A DNA stretch of 64,000 nucleotides from Rhodospirillaceae bacterium (GCA_018660465.1 JABJKH010000013.1:1-64000); one strand, 5' to 3'. Counted from the first letter of the stretch, positions 53,260 to 62,980 are shown. Numbers and translations are program-made. Notes: generated by a model not told the origin, from the letters alone.

Positions 53260-53433
53260 ATGACAAAAACAATTACCCGTTTTATCAAACGTCTTTCGAA
53301 TGACGAGAAGGGTGCAACCGCAATCGAATATGGTTTGATCGCAGCACTTATCGCCGTCGTAATTATTGGCGCGGTTAGCCTCGTCGGTAGCGATCTTGGT
53401 AACACGTTCAACAACGTTGCCAACAAGCTCTAA
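53260..53433 (+). CDS. flp: Flp-type IVb pilin
   Basis: A 57-residue prepilin from the ATG at 53260 after GAGTGGAG. A short basic leader is followed by the Flp hallmark KGATAIEYGLIAALIAVVII; cleavage is expected after Gly in EKG-ATAIEYG, leaving the Glu5/Tyr6-type pair and hydrophobic helix. The mature subunit would form tight-adherence pili. CpaA, the likely peptidase, is 188 bases downstream. None of the rest of the tad/cpa machinery is in the window. Confidence 0.95.
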   Translation: MTKTITRFIKRLSNDEKGATAIEYGLIAALIAVVIIGAVSLVGSDLGNTFNNVANKL

Positions 53434-53479
53434 AGACGGGCGCAAACGCAAGTTTGCAGCCTCCTAAAGATTGGGTTTT

Positions 53480-53509
53480 CAAGCGGGTGGCGGGTGCCAC
53501 CTTCTTGAG
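53480..53509 (+). promoter_or_regulatory. Stem-loop between flp and cpaA
   Basis: TCAAG-CG-GGTGGC-GGGT-GCCACC-TT-CTTGA forms an 11-bp interrupted stem without a T-tract. It may stabilise the pilin mRNA end or reduce read-through to cpaA. Confidence 0.55.
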
Positions 53510-53621
53510 GATTCGCGTTTAATGTCGCTCTTATCCAGTTACCGGGGATTTGAGCGTCTTTTGTTGTCTGCAGTGCTGAGCCTACGCAATCTGTAGGCGA
53601 TATTTGTAAGGCGGTAAGGGC

Positions 53622-54140
53622 GTGGACCTATTTTCTTTCCCCCTGCATTGGTTCGTTACAATTTCTTTTGTCGCCGTTATCACCTATGCGGCAGTCTCTG
53701 ATTTCCTCACCCAAATTATTCCCAATTGGACGGCCATTGCGTTGGCGCTTTTGTTTCTGCCAGCCGGGTATCTTTGGCAGTTGGGTGGGGCCGAAATCGC
53801 GCTACGTTATAGCGTTGGACTCGCTCTGTTTGCCGGTGGAGCGCTTTTATTTGCGAGAGGAATTATCGGCGGTGGCGACGTTAAATTGATTGCCGCCTCG
53901 GGTCTGTGGTTTGGCTGGGAATCCCTACTGGCTTATTTGTTTGCTGTCACTTTAATGGGTGGGGTTCTCGCGATCATAATTGTTGTCCTAAAAAAATATT
54001 TTTCCGCCATCCAATTTTTGGCTGAATTACCGTGGATGAAAGACGCAGAAGGACAGGGGCAATCTCTCCCCTATGGCGTCGCCATCGGGGCCGCATCTAT
54101 ATTTTTATATTTCAAACTCGGGCTCGGCGCGTCACTTTAG
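53622..54140 (+). CDS. cpaA: Type IV prepilin peptidase CpaA
   Basis: A 172-residue A24-family aspartyl peptidase, without the N-methylation domain of PilD. The two catalytic Asp motifs are AAVSDFLTQIIPN and IIGGGDVKLIAAS. Several hydrophobic segments fill the rest. Start is GTG at 53622 with GGTAAGGG. It processes Flp prepilin in the inner membrane. Confidence 0.93.
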   Translation: MDLFSFPLHWFVTISFVAVITYAAVSDFLTQIIPNWTAIALALLFLPAGYLWQLGGAEIALRYSVGLALFAGGALLFARGIIGGGDVKLIAASGLWFGWESLLAYLFAVTLMGGVLAIIIVVLKKYFSAIQFLAELPWMKDAEGQGQSLPYGVAIGAASIFLYFKLGLGASL

Positions 54141-54177
54141 CCTGGGCACGACACTTTAATGCCGCCTAAATAACAGC

Positions 54178-54381
54178 TTACTTTTTCTTGCCGTCAATCT
54201 GGGCCTGAAGGTTTTGCTGCTTCATAGCCAACAGTTCCATCATGTATTGAGCTGCGTCGAGTTGTTTGCTTTGGTTTAAAATTACCACGCCTAAAAACAA
54301 AACTAGCCCGGCAATCGCGCCTGCAGTAACACGGGTAACGTAAAACCCACCATCATCCGTGTCTTGATTTTCGTCCGCCAT
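54178..54381 (-). CDS. Small single-span membrane protein
   Basis: A 67-residue protein of unknown function with an acidic N-terminus (MADENQDTDDGG), one transmembrane helix (AGAIAGLVLFLGVVIL) and a coiled-coil-like Gln-rich tail ending in KKK. AAGGAAAC lies before the ATG at 54381. It is convergent with cpaA and divergent from the fusion gene. The regular composition and SD support a real gene. Confidence 0.65.
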   Translation of the reverse strand: MADENQDTDDGGFYVTRVTAGAIAGLVLFLGVVILNQSKQLDAAQYMMELLAMKQQNLQAQIDGKKK

Positions 54382-54475
54382 AATCTGTTTCCTTCAAACT
54401 ATTGGTTCGAAAAACGCTGAATTAGAGTACCATTTGCGTCAATTCAGAGCAATATATTGCCGGTATAGAGTCGCC

Positions 54476-56674
54476 ATGCCACTTAACCATCGTATAGCCC
54501 TTCCCATTTATGGGATCACGATTTTTACCAGCGCCTTTCTGGTGTTTGCGGTCCAGCCGTTATTTGGGAAATTAGCGCTGCCCCTGCTGGGTGGTTCGCC
54601 GAGCGTTTGGAATACGGCAATGCTGTTCTTTCAGACGGTGCTGCTGCTGGGCTATGGCTATGCTCATTTATCTGTGCGTTACCTGAAACCCCAGGTGCAA
54701 ATTGGATTGCATATCGTGATTATGCTGGCAGCGTTCGCAGCCCTGCCGATTACCCTTTCTGCAACTTGGACAACGCCGGGTACCCACCCGCCTGTCTTCT
54801 GGCTGCTCGGATTGCTGGCGGTTTCCGCAGGTTTGCCATTCTTCGCGATTTCATCGAATGCCCCCTTGCTACAACGATGGTTCGCCCACACCAACCATGC
54901 AGCAGCAGACGACCCTTATTTTCTGTATGCGGCGGGTAATGCGGGCAGCATCCTGGCATTGCTGGCCTACCCCACCATCATCGAACCCGTGCTAAGCGTC
55001 CAAAATCAGAGCGGGGGGTGGACTGGATGTTTCGTTCTTTTGGTCCTAATGATTGCAGTGTGTACCGCAATCGTGTGGCGAGCAGAACCCGCACCCATCG
55101 TCACCACCCTTCAAGATCCCCAAATTACGTGGTGCCGTCGAAGTCATTGGATTGCTCTGGCCTTTGTCCCATCTAGTCTCTTGTTGGGAGTGACCACCCA
55201 TATCTCCACTGACATTGCCGCAACACCGCTGCTCTGGGTCATTCCGCTCACCCTCTACCTTCTGACATTCGTTTTCGTCTTCGCCCGAACCCCAATCCTT
55301 AAACACGCCTGGATGGTCACGGCACAACCCTTTCTGATGATTCTGGTTGCAGTGTTGTTGTGGACCAACATGACATTTTCACTTTGGTACCTATTGCTGG
55401 TGCTGGTGTCTTTTTTCGTCACGTCCATGGTTTGTCATGGTGAGTTGGTCCTGCGGCGGCCAGACGCCGAAGGATTGACACAGTTCTATTTGTGCCTTTC
55501 GTTTGGTGGGATGCTGGGTGGTGTATTTAATGCCCTGATTGCGCCAGTCCTGTTCGACAATGTGATGGAGTATCCGCTGGTCCTGGCGCTCGCCTGCATG
55601 CTGCGGCCTATTCTATCGACAGAAGACAAGACGCTCATACTGCCTGATATTCTGTTGCCGCTCGGCATCCTCGCGGTCTACAGCGCGCCCAAGGTGCTTT
55701 TCGATCTCCACGCCATCGAATTTGGGTCCGTTGGCATCGCGGTTTATTTGGCTGTCCTAATAACGTTTGTATTTGCCTGCCGCTTACGGCCCATTAGATT
55801 CGGACTCAGCATCGGCGTGTTATTGGCCGTGATGGCGATGGTGCCCAAGGCTGGCAACATCCTGGTCACCGAACGCGGTTACTTCGGCGTCAATCGGGTG
55901 AGCATCGACAGCACCGAAAAATTCACCCTGCTTTATCACGGTAATACTCTTCACGGTGCCCAATACAGAGACAAAGAAAAACGCCGCGACCCCCTCGCTT
56001 ACTACCAGAAAGAAGGTCCTCTCGGCCAAGTTTTTCAAGCACTCTCTGGCACAAACCAGATAAAGTCCGTCGGTGTCGTGGGCTTAGGTGCGGGAGCGGC
56101 AGCGTGTTACCGCACCCCTGGACAAACCTGGACTTTCTACGAAATCGACCCCATCGTTATTCGTTTGGCGAAAGACACCCGATACTTCCATTACCTATCC
56201 GACTGCGCGCCTGACGCGAAAATCGTACAGGGGGACGCGAGAATATCTTTGCGATCGGTCCCCAATCAAAAACTCGACTTGCTGATCTTGGACGCGTTCA
56301 GTTCGGATGCCATCCCCGTACACCTGATCACCCGCGAGGCATTTGCTTTGTACCTCAAGAAGCTCAAGCCGCAGGGCCGAATCCTGTTTAATATTTCGAA
56401 CCGTCATATGAACATCGCACCGGTGCTGGGAAATTTGGCTGAGGCTCTGGGGCTGGCAGGAAAATTTCAACTCTATTACCCGGCGAAAAAAGACATTCGT
56501 CGGTTCCGCAATCCATCTCGATGGGTCATTCTGAGCCGCTCGGAGGAACATCTCTCCTTCCTCAACGACCAACCTCAATGGCAAAAATTGCGCGGTCGAG
56601 ACGATATCGGTATCTGGAGCGACGATTATTCCAGCATTTTAGACGTTTGGCTGAAGTCCCCATCCAAACCGTGA
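54476..56674 (+). CDS. Membrane protein fused to a spermidine-synthase-like domain
   Basis: A 732-residue protein with many transmembrane helices (about 1-460) and a C-terminal Rossmann methyltransferase-like domain: VGVVGLGAGAAACYRTPGQT, FYEIDPIVIRLAKDTRYFHY, IVQGDARISL, LDLLILDAFSSDAIPVHLIT. This matches the widespread 'fused MFS/spermidine synthase' family. The catalytic-type Asp in DAFSSDAIP is kept; true polyamine synthesis is unproven. ATG 54476 is preferred to a TTG/ATG-like start at 54434 because the following residues form the first helix. Confidence 0.88.
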   Translation: MPLNHRIALPIYGITIFTSAFLVFAVQPLFGKLALPLLGGSPSVWNTAMLFFQTVLLLGYGYAHLSVRYLKPQVQIGLHIVIMLAAFAALPITLSATWTTPGTHPPVFWLLGLLAVSAGLPFFAISSNAPLLQRWFAHTNHAAADDPYFLYAAGNAGSILALLAYPTIIEPVLSVQNQSGGWTGCFVLLVLMIAVCTAIVWRAEPAPIVTTLQDPQITWCRRSHWIALAFVPSSLLLGVTTHISTDIAATPLLWVIPLTLYLLTFVFVFARTPILKHAWMVTAQPFLMILVAVLLWTNMTFSLWYLLLVLVSFFVTSMVCHGELVLRRPDAEGLTQFYLCLSFGGMLGGVFNALIAPVLFDNVMEYPLVLALACMLRPILSTEDKTLILPDILLPLGILAVYSAPKVLFDLHAIEFGSVGIAVYLAVLITFVFACRLRPIRFGLSIGVLLAVMAMVPKAGNILVTERGYFGVNRVSIDSTEKFTLLYHGNTLHGAQYRDKEKRRDPLAYYQKEGPLGQVFQALSGTNQIKSVGVVGLGAGAAACYRTPGQTWTFYEIDPIVIRLAKDTRYFHYLSDCAPDAKIVQGDARISLRSVPNQKLDLLILDAFSSDAIPVHLITREAFALYLKKLKPQGRILFNISNRHMNIAPVLGNLAEALGLAGKFQLYYPAKKDIRRFRNPSRWVILSRSEEHLSFLNDQPQWQKLRGRDDIGIWSDDYSSILDVWLKSPSKP

Positions 56675-56741
56675 GTTTTGCAAGCTATGCCCTAAGTCGC
56701 TAATATCATTTCAGAATTTGGTGTCGCTAAGGAGAATGTGC

Positions 56742-57998
56742 GTGGCTACGACAGGTGAAAAAAATAACAACCGGATCATACCTGAGCATGACAATGCGCT
56801 GGTCCTGTTGCTGCCTGAAAACGACACATCCGACCCCGAGCTTTCTATCGTCATCCCGGCCATGAACGAAGAAACTGTGGTCGGTGAGTTTATGGACTGG
56901 TGCCACGAAGGCATCAAAAAAGCCGGCGTCACGGCGGAAATTCTAATCATCAGCAGCTCCACCGACCGCACCGCCGAGATCGCCTTGGCGAAAGGGGCGC
57001 GGGTTTTGGAAGCGCCCCGGCGCGGTTTGGGCCGCGCCTATATCGATGCGATTCCGTTGATCCGGGGCAAGTATGCGATCTTGGGAGATGCTGACCTGAC
57101 CTATGATTTCCGCGAAGTCGCGCCCTTTGTCGAGCGCTTTCGAGAAGGATTCGAATACGTCATGGGGTCGCGCTTCGAAGGCTCCATTGAAGATGGCGCC
57201 ATGCCGGGGCTGCATCGCTATTTCGGCACCCCCCTAACGACATTTATTCTGAACGTTATTTATGGCACGAAGTTCACCGACATCCATTGTGGCATGCGCG
57301 GCATCACGCTTGATGCCTTCAAGCGCCTGAACCTGCAATCCCAGTCTTGGGAGTATGCCTCTGAAATGGTGGTAAAGTCGGTGCGCATGGGACTCAAAAC
57401 ATCCGCAGTCCCCGTGCATTTTTATAAAGACCGCGAAGGCCGGGTCAGCCACCACAAACGGGAAGGTTGGTTTTCCCCTTGGCATGCCGGGTGGATTAAT
57501 CTCCGCGCCATGTTAATTCACGGTGCCGACTTTTTTGTCCTCAAGCCGGGCATAGCTCTTTTGGTTCTGGGGCTTTTGGTGACTCTTGGATTGGCGGGAG
57601 GTCCGATCACCGTTAAAGGAGTGACCCTATCGCTAAACACCATGTTGACCGGATCAGCTGTGGCGATCCTTGGCCTTCAATGCATCTTTCTGGGGGCTAT
57701 TGCACAGACCCTCTACGATCCATCCGGTGCTGCGCAGCAACGTTGGCTGACGTTGTTTTCATATACCCGAACCATCGTCGCGAGCGGGCTCTTGTTCTGT
57801 ATTGGAATGGCGCTCGGCATTAATTTTATCGCCGCCTATATTGATGCGGGATATGTCGTCTTTGGCAACTTGATCAGCGTGAACCATTTGGCAGTCGCCG
57901 GATTGTTAGCAATCATCCTGTCGTTCCAAACTTTTGTCTCAACGCTTTTGTTCCATGCAGTAACGGCCTACATCCCCAGGCAAGATTCTGCGCCATGA
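56742..57998 (+). CDS. Membrane GT2 glycosyltransferase (polyprenyl-phosphate sugar transferase type)
   Basis: A 418-residue DPM1/ArnC-like enzyme. The GT2 domain has LSIVIPAMNEETVVGEFMDW, the donor-site ILGDADLTYDFREV, and FTDIHCGMRGITLDAFKRL; four C-terminal helices follow (about 265-410). The GTG at 56742 is chosen because AAGGAG is seven bases upstream; the ATG at 56736 is only one base from it. It probably makes a polyprenyl-phosphate-linked sugar for the GT-C proteins encoded nearby. Overlaps the methyltransferase gene by ATGA. Confidence 0.9.
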   Translation: MATTGEKNNNRIIPEHDNALVLLLPENDTSDPELSIVIPAMNEETVVGEFMDWCHEGIKKAGVTAEILIISSSTDRTAEIALAKGARVLEAPRRGLGRAYIDAIPLIRGKYAILGDADLTYDFREVAPFVERFREGFEYVMGSRFEGSIEDGAMPGLHRYFGTPLTTFILNVIYGTKFTDIHCGMRGITLDAFKRLNLQSQSWEYASEMVVKSVRMGLKTSAVPVHFYKDREGRVSHHKREGWFSPWHAGWINLRAMLIHGADFFVLKPGIALLVLGLLVTLGLAGGPITVKGVTLSLNTMLTGSAVAILGLQCIFLGAIAQTLYDPSGAAQQRWLTLFSYTRTIVASGLLFCIGMALGINFIAAYIDAGYVVFGNLISVNHLAVAGLLAIILSFQTFVSTLLFHAVTAYIPRQDSAP

Positions 57999-58732
57999 GC
58001 CCGGTTGATTGGGACACCCATTGGAGCAAATTTGGACTGTCCTCCCGGCTTAATCCTGCCCAGGCGTTTCGCAGGCGTTTGGTTCGCAAACTTCTAGCCA
58101 GTACACCGCCTTCGACGATATTGGATATTGGCTGTGGGCCGGGCGATCTGTTGAGCGAACTCTCGGAACAATTCCCAAACGCGCAACTGACGGGGGTTGA
58201 TGTCAGTGCCAGCGGCCTAGAACAAGCCCAAGCCAGATTGCCCGAGGCGAGTTTTCTGCACGCCGATCTCACTCTTGGACCAGCAGAAAAGGTTCAGACA
58301 GAACCTGCCAGCCACGCGATTTGCACTGAAGTTTTGGAGCATGTAGATGAACCCGCGACATTGCTTCGGAATGCGGCACCCCTTATCGCAGCAGATGGAA
58401 CGTTGGTGGTGACTGTGCCGGGGGGCCCGATGTCAGCTTTCGACAAGCATCTCGGTCACCGTCGGCACTTCACCAAGGCTGCATTGAAAGACGTTCTGGA
58501 AGATGCTGGATTTGAGCTAAAAAAAATCTCCGCTGCCGGCTTTCCAACCTTTAACCTCTATCGCCTAACCGTACTGCTGCGGGGCGAAAAACTGATAAAC
58601 GATACGGAGGGCTCGCCGCCCTTGTTGGCGCGACTTGTCATGATGATGTTCTCAGTTCTTTTGTACATCGGACTGCCTAATTCCCCGTGGGGTTGGCAGA
58701 TCGTCGCCCTTGCTAAAAAACGCGCCGCTTAG
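57995..58732 (+). CDS. Class I SAM-dependent methyltransferase
   Basis: A 245-residue methyltransferase with motif I TILDIGCGPGDLLSEL (41-56), TGVDVSASGLEQAQARL and CTEVLEHVDEPATLLRNAAP. GHRRHFTKAALKDVLEDAGF near the C-terminus is common in UbiE/UbiG-like glycan or lipid methylases. Co-translated with the GT2 gene, so a sugar or lipid-linked intermediate is the likely substrate. Convergent with the GT-C gene, overlapping four bases at the stops. Confidence 0.9.
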   Translation: MSPVDWDTHWSKFGLSSRLNPAQAFRRRLVRKLLASTPPSTILDIGCGPGDLLSELSEQFPNAQLTGVDVSASGLEQAQARLPEASFLHADLTLGPAEKVQTEPASHAICTEVLEHVDEPATLLRNAAPLIAADGTLVVTVPGGPMSAFDKHLGHRRHFTKAALKDVLEDAGFELKKISAAGFPTFNLYRLTVLLRGEKLINDTEGSPPLLARLVMMMFSVLLYIGLPNSPWGWQIVALAKKRAA

Positions 58733-60480
58733 CGCTGGACCTCGTAAAGCTCGTACCGACCGGACTTTTCTTTGGGGACCTTGACCCGACGTAACCAGTC
58801 AGGTGCCTCCCCCGTAATCACTCTTCCATAAAAGGTCTCGTCCGTCGCCCGTCCCCGGTAGGCTCCGAAATTAAGCGCTCCGGGACATACCAGAATCAAA
58901 TCTATTTTGCGGGTTTCGATGAGACGGTGCGCAGCTTCGTCGGTGGGAGAATCAAATATCTTAAAGAGAACTCGGACCTGGGGTGCGCTTCGATGCCGGT
59001 TTGTGGAAAGTATATGATGATTTGTCCTAAATAAAATTTGTGTTGCAACCGAGTCTGAAAGTATGAGCCGAGGCCGGTCACCCAACGGCGCGGCATTCAA
59101 TACATCGGCAAGCGGTTTGAGATTACAAGCAGGGGTGAATTCCCCTTTTTCTTTCATTTGAGATATTGCCAGCGCAGGCACATACGTGATTCCCACAGCC
59201 AACAGGAATACAGAACCAACACGGGCCACCATTGTCGCCGAGCGGCTGAGCAATGTTTCAAGAACGACGAGCAACGGAATCAAACAGATGATTTGAATGT
59301 AGGGCGCACCACGTAGCATCGCCAAGGTGTAGATGGAGAAGATCGTCATCGTGACGGCGAACATTTGATTGCTGGCTTGGTGTTCCTTCGATTTAAAAGC
59401 GCGGTATAAAATTATCGGAAAGGAAACAAGAAACGGTCCTAAGATTAAGACCAAATAAACCCAATGCACCCCCTCTGGACCGATGATGGGAATCGCTTCG
59501 GGTACGTGGCCTTCGAATAATGCCCGACCTTCAAAGTCCGAGTCGGCATAGGGTCCCGCAAAAAATTTGGGGAACACTGCGTACATAGCGGCCAGAACCG
59601 CGATCCCTGTGGCCCCCGACATGACAACGCGCTTAGAATTTATACGCGAAACAATTTGCCAAAAAACAGTCGCCAAGGCCGCCATCAACACATGAACGAT
59701 TGAGAGGGTATCGTATTCTAAAAAACTGAGTGCACGGGGGCCGTTTTCGACAACGACACCAATCGCGGCGATCCCCATCACACCCCACCAAAATGCCGCC
59801 AAGGAACGGGCGATGTCGTCGCGGCCCCTAATCCAGAATACATAAAGGATCAAATTAAATAAGGTGAGTTGCAGCAGCGCCTCAATGCTGACCCATAGAA
59901 ACAAGCCCCCCACGGCCCCGCCCCAGCACGCTGCACGATCAGAAATTTTTCCTTCCGCCATTCTAAGGAACACACCGATCAGCACCGTAAAACCAATCAA
60001 CATTAAGGCCTGATGGTCCACGTGGGCTGGGTTATAGGCGGGGACAATACCGGCTTGGCAGGCGAAGAAGATGCCACCGTATGCTCTCGCCTTCTCTCCC
60101 AAAAATGGCGCAGACGCCCAGACAAACGCCACCACTGCCAGGACGCCGAGCAAGAATATTATAATTGGTGCGGAGATAAACAGCGCCTGATGCGTGTCCA
60201 TGAACGGCAGCAAGGGGGCAGCGCCTGCAATAAGCAAAAAATCCAACGGCCGGGTCCAATGGGTTGTTTCCCCCACCGGCGGATTGGCGCGGGGGAAATG
60301 AGTAGCGAACCAATCACCGGTGCGAAGAGTTTCTTCAACCCGCACCATCCGCATGTAAGAATCTTCATCCGCCAGTGCCCCCTGTAGCGGCGATGGCAGA
60401 TTGAGAACGATCACGGTCTGCACCGCCAACAAAAGAACAATTCCCGCAAGAGCGCTTCTGATGAAGGGGTTATCTCTCAT
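58729..60480 (-). CDS. STT3-like GT-C membrane glycosyltransferase, copy A
   Basis: A 583-residue protein with about 12 hydrophobic segments and a soluble C-terminal domain. The first loop has ADEDSYMRMVRVEETLRTGD (acidic motif 38-42) and THFPRANPPVGETTHWTRPLD; a second acidic motif DHQ lies at 155-157. This layout is shared with oligosaccharyltransferase STT3/PglB/AglB. The WWDYG motif of true oligosaccharyltransferases is not present. It starts on the stop of copy B (TGATG). Likely uses a polyprenyl-linked donor in the periplasm, adding sugar to lipid, glycan or protein. Confidence 0.75.
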   Translation of the reverse strand: MRDNPFIRSALAGIVLLLAVQTVIVLNLPSPLQGALADEDSYMRMVRVEETLRTGDWFATHFPRANPPVGETTHWTRPLDFLLIAGAAPLLPFMDTHQALFISAPIIIFLLGVLAVVAFVWASAPFLGEKARAYGGIFFACQAGIVPAYNPAHVDHQALMLIGFTVLIGVFLRMAEGKISDRAACWGGAVGGLFLWVSIEALLQLTLFNLILYVFWIRGRDDIARSLAAFWWGVMGIAAIGVVVENGPRALSFLEYDTLSIVHVLMAALATVFWQIVSRINSKRVVMSGATGIAVLAAMYAVFPKFFAGPYADSDFEGRALFEGHVPEAIPIIGPEGVHWVYLVLILGPFLVSFPIILYRAFKSKEHQASNQMFAVTMTIFSIYTLAMLRGAPYIQIICLIPLLVVLETLLSRSATMVARVGSVFLLAVGITYVPALAISQMKEKGEFTPACNLKPLADVLNAAPLGDRPRLILSDSVATQILFRTNHHILSTNRHRSAPQVRVLFKIFDSPTDEAAHRLIETRKIDLILVCPGALNFGAYRGRATDETFYGRVITGEAPDWLRRVKVPKEKSGRYELYEVQR

Positions 60481-62279
60481 CAGTTATCCTTCACAACTTC
60501 AAACAAACGAAAATCATTGTCGGTTACCTTGGATAGAGATATCTCACGAATCCAATTAGGCAGCGCCCCCCGAACAAGTCGCTTATAGAGAATATCCTCA
60601 TCCTGTTTATCGACGATATAACTGTCACCGCCAGAACCGGGGCAGATCAGGATCATGTCGAGTTTTCGCCGATGCACCTTGGGGAGAAGGGTTTTGTCCT
60701 CAGCTCCCCGAAGAATTTCCAGACCGTCAAAAATACCATCGACGGTTCTGTGCTGAACGATCCCAACTACGCTGTGACGTGTGCGATATAAAATTTCCCC
60801 GCCGAAATTAATCGGTGCGACGACAACCCGAGACCTGTCTGCGAATTCTTTTCCATTAAGGACTGGCAATAATTTCTGAATTGAACACTCTTTGCTCTTG
60901 GCTTCCTTCGCATCCTCAGGTTTCTTATCAAGGTAGATTCCCAAGACCCCCAAACTGCTTGGACCAACTGCAACCAAGGCCATCACGGGAACGATAACCG
61001 CAGTCTGTTTAAGCCCTGAGAACCGATGCGTTATTTTACCGTCTAAATGCACCATCAGGTCGGCCAGAAAGATAGGAAACAGGATGCCGACATAAAGGCT
61101 CCATCGCACCCACACCGCCGTCATGGATGTATAAATTATCAGCAGTAGGGCTAGGAAAATCCAGACCCAGCGTTCGTCGCTGGATAATTTTTCGCGCAGC
61201 CGATAAACCGTCCACGGCAGAACGAGCAGCAACGTTCCTAGCAAAACGAGGAATCTCGGCACACTGTCAACGACCCGGTATTCGACGACATACTCCAACA
61301 GAATTTTTAATCTGGGGTCCATGTCGACCGTGGGACCCGAAAAGAATTTTGGGAAGATAAGCCAATAGACGGATACGAGAACAATCAAACCAGCCACCGC
61401 CCAAACCAAGCGTGCTGGAATATTTCCCGCACGCGCACCCAGCCACCTAAGTGCCGACCAGAACGCGAGAACGTGCGCCGCAAAAACAAGATGGACGACG
61501 GAGATTTTATCGTACTCGACTTCGGTGAACATACCGGGACCGCGTTCTATCATCAGCGCCACCGCCAAGCTTATGGTCAGGCTTAGCGCGAACATAAAAT
61601 TCTTTTCGGCGGCGTTTGGTTCTCCCCACATCCAGGTCAATCCGAGAATCGCCATGCACGCGCCGATCAATAGGAACACCTCTGTTCCCGTCCAAACACC
61701 GAGAGCAATTGAAATTCCGAGCCCAACAGCATCCCGCGCGCGGTACGTTCCACTACCTAAAAGCCGAACCATGAACCCGACGGTCATGATCAATAAGAAT
61801 GCAAAGACAATATGATGGTCTGCTCGGCCAACCATGGAAAACGACATCACCGCATACTGGGTCACGGTCAGCGCACCCGCGATATACGCGGCCGTACGCC
61901 CAATCACTGGCCTGACGGCCCAAGCCATGGCGGCCACGGTGCCGAGATAAATCAGCGGACATACAAGAACGGCGGCAATCCACAGCGCCGTCTCAAAATC
62001 CACAAAGGCTCGCACCGGCAAAAGGATCACCGACGTTAGGATATCGAACAGGCGAGTCCAGTGGATCGTCGTGCCAAAGGGGGCGTTGGCGCGGGGGAAT
62101 TCATCGCCAAACCAATTGCCCGTCTCATAAAGTTCGCGCAAGTGAACCAGGCGGACATAACTGTCGCCATCGGCAAATTTCCCGTGACTGAAAACAGTGT
62201 CCCCCATCACCACCCATAAAACGTGGGATAGGGCTGCGAAGCCGAGGACGAACCACAATGGATTTCTGACGCCGCTCAT
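60480..62279 (-). CDS. STT3-like GT-C membrane glycosyltransferase, copy B
   Basis: A 599-residue relative of copy A, with FADGDSYVRLVHLRELYETG (DGDSY at 37-41), DEFPRANAPFGTTIHWTRLF and a second motif GRADHHIVFAF (Asp154). The hydrophobic profile and C-terminal domain match copy A, and WWDYG is again missing. The two share order and length but differ widely in sequence, so they may attach different sugars or form a heteromer. Its start overlaps the nucleotidyltransferase stop by four bases. Confidence 0.75.
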   Translation of the reverse strand: MSGVRNPLWFVLGFAALSHVLWVVMGDTVFSHGKFADGDSYVRLVHLRELYETGNWFGDEFPRANAPFGTTIHWTRLFDILTSVILLPVRAFVDFETALWIAAVLVCPLIYLGTVAAMAWAVRPVIGRTAAYIAGALTVTQYAVMSFSMVGRADHHIVFAFLLIMTVGFMVRLLGSGTYRARDAVGLGISIALGVWTGTEVFLLIGACMAILGLTWMWGEPNAAEKNFMFALSLTISLAVALMIERGPGMFTEVEYDKISVVHLVFAAHVLAFWSALRWLGARAGNIPARLVWAVAGLIVLVSVYWLIFPKFFSGPTVDMDPRLKILLEYVVEYRVVDSVPRFLVLLGTLLLVLPWTVYRLREKLSSDERWVWIFLALLLIIYTSMTAVWVRWSLYVGILFPIFLADLMVHLDGKITHRFSGLKQTAVIVPVMALVAVGPSSLGVLGIYLDKKPEDAKEAKSKECSIQKLLPVLNGKEFADRSRVVVAPINFGGEILYRTRHSVVGIVQHRTVDGIFDGLEILRGAEDKTLLPKVHRRKLDMILICPGSGGDSYIVDKQDEDILYKRLVRGALPNWIREISLSKVTDNDFRLFEVVKDN

Positions 62280-62977
62280 GGAAGGTCCTTCAAATACGCT
62301 TCAAGGTCCGCCAGTCCCTGCGGCGAACCAACTTCGTAGAACCTTTCGAAGACTTCGAAGCCCTTGAGCTCCCCAGCAAGGCTAAGGCTAGTATAAAGAT
62401 CAGCGAGATCGCTCGAGGTCTCACCATCGCGCACAGCTTTGGCAGTCAACACACTCAGCCCGTAATCAATATGGCGCATGCCGATGTCTGCGGCATCCGT
62501 CCGACCTTTTTCATAATGCGTAATCTGGCCATCCTGATATATCGTATTGCTTTGATCCCAACGGCCTTCGTTGGCGAGAACCGTCATAAGCGGAAACTGC
62601 CCTTCACTTGACGCCACCCAGACGGCTGCAAAATCAACCGATAAATAAGAATCTCCATAGAGCACAAAAAAACCATCGTCCATTACGCCCTCATCCACTG
62701 CCAAGCGCACGGCACCCCCCGTTCCGATGGGCGAGGATCCTTCATCGACATAGCGGACATCCACGCCCCAACGACTGCCGTCTCCCACATACTCCATGAC
62801 CTGGTTGGCCATATGGCCCAAGGAATACACCACGCGTCGAACACCTTGGCTGGCGAGCCACGTCAATTGATGATGGGCAAAGGGCGTGCCATTTACGGAG
62901 ATCAAGGTTTTAGGGACATGTTCCGACACCGACTGCATGCGCGTCCCAAGTCCCCCGGCGAGAATAAGACACTGCAT
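62276..62977 (-). CDS. hddC: Sugar-1-phosphate nucleotidyltransferase, probably heptose (HddC-like)
   Basis: A 233-residue nucleotidyltransferase. The start LILAGGLGTRMQSVSEHVPK has the NTP loop and Lys, and FVLYGDSYLSVDF the metal Asp. Together with the adjacent GHMP kinase it matches D-glycero-alpha-D-manno-heptose-1-phosphate guanylyltransferase of the GDP-heptose pathway. Without the gmhA/gmhB genes in view, another sugar phosphate is possible. Three-base gap after the kinase gene. Confidence 0.8.
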   Translation of the reverse strand: MQCLILAGGLGTRMQSVSEHVPKTLISVNGTPFAHHQLTWLASQGVRRVVYSLGHMANQVMEYVGDGSRWGVDVRYVDEGSSPIGTGGAVRLAVDEGVMDDGFFVLYGDSYLSVDFAAVWVASSEGQFPLMTVLANEGRWDQSNTIYQDGQITHYEKGRTDAADIGMRHIDYGLSVLTAKAVRDGETSSDLADLYTSLSLAGELKGFEVFERFYEVGSPQGLADLEAYLKDLP

Positions 62978-62980
62978 CGA

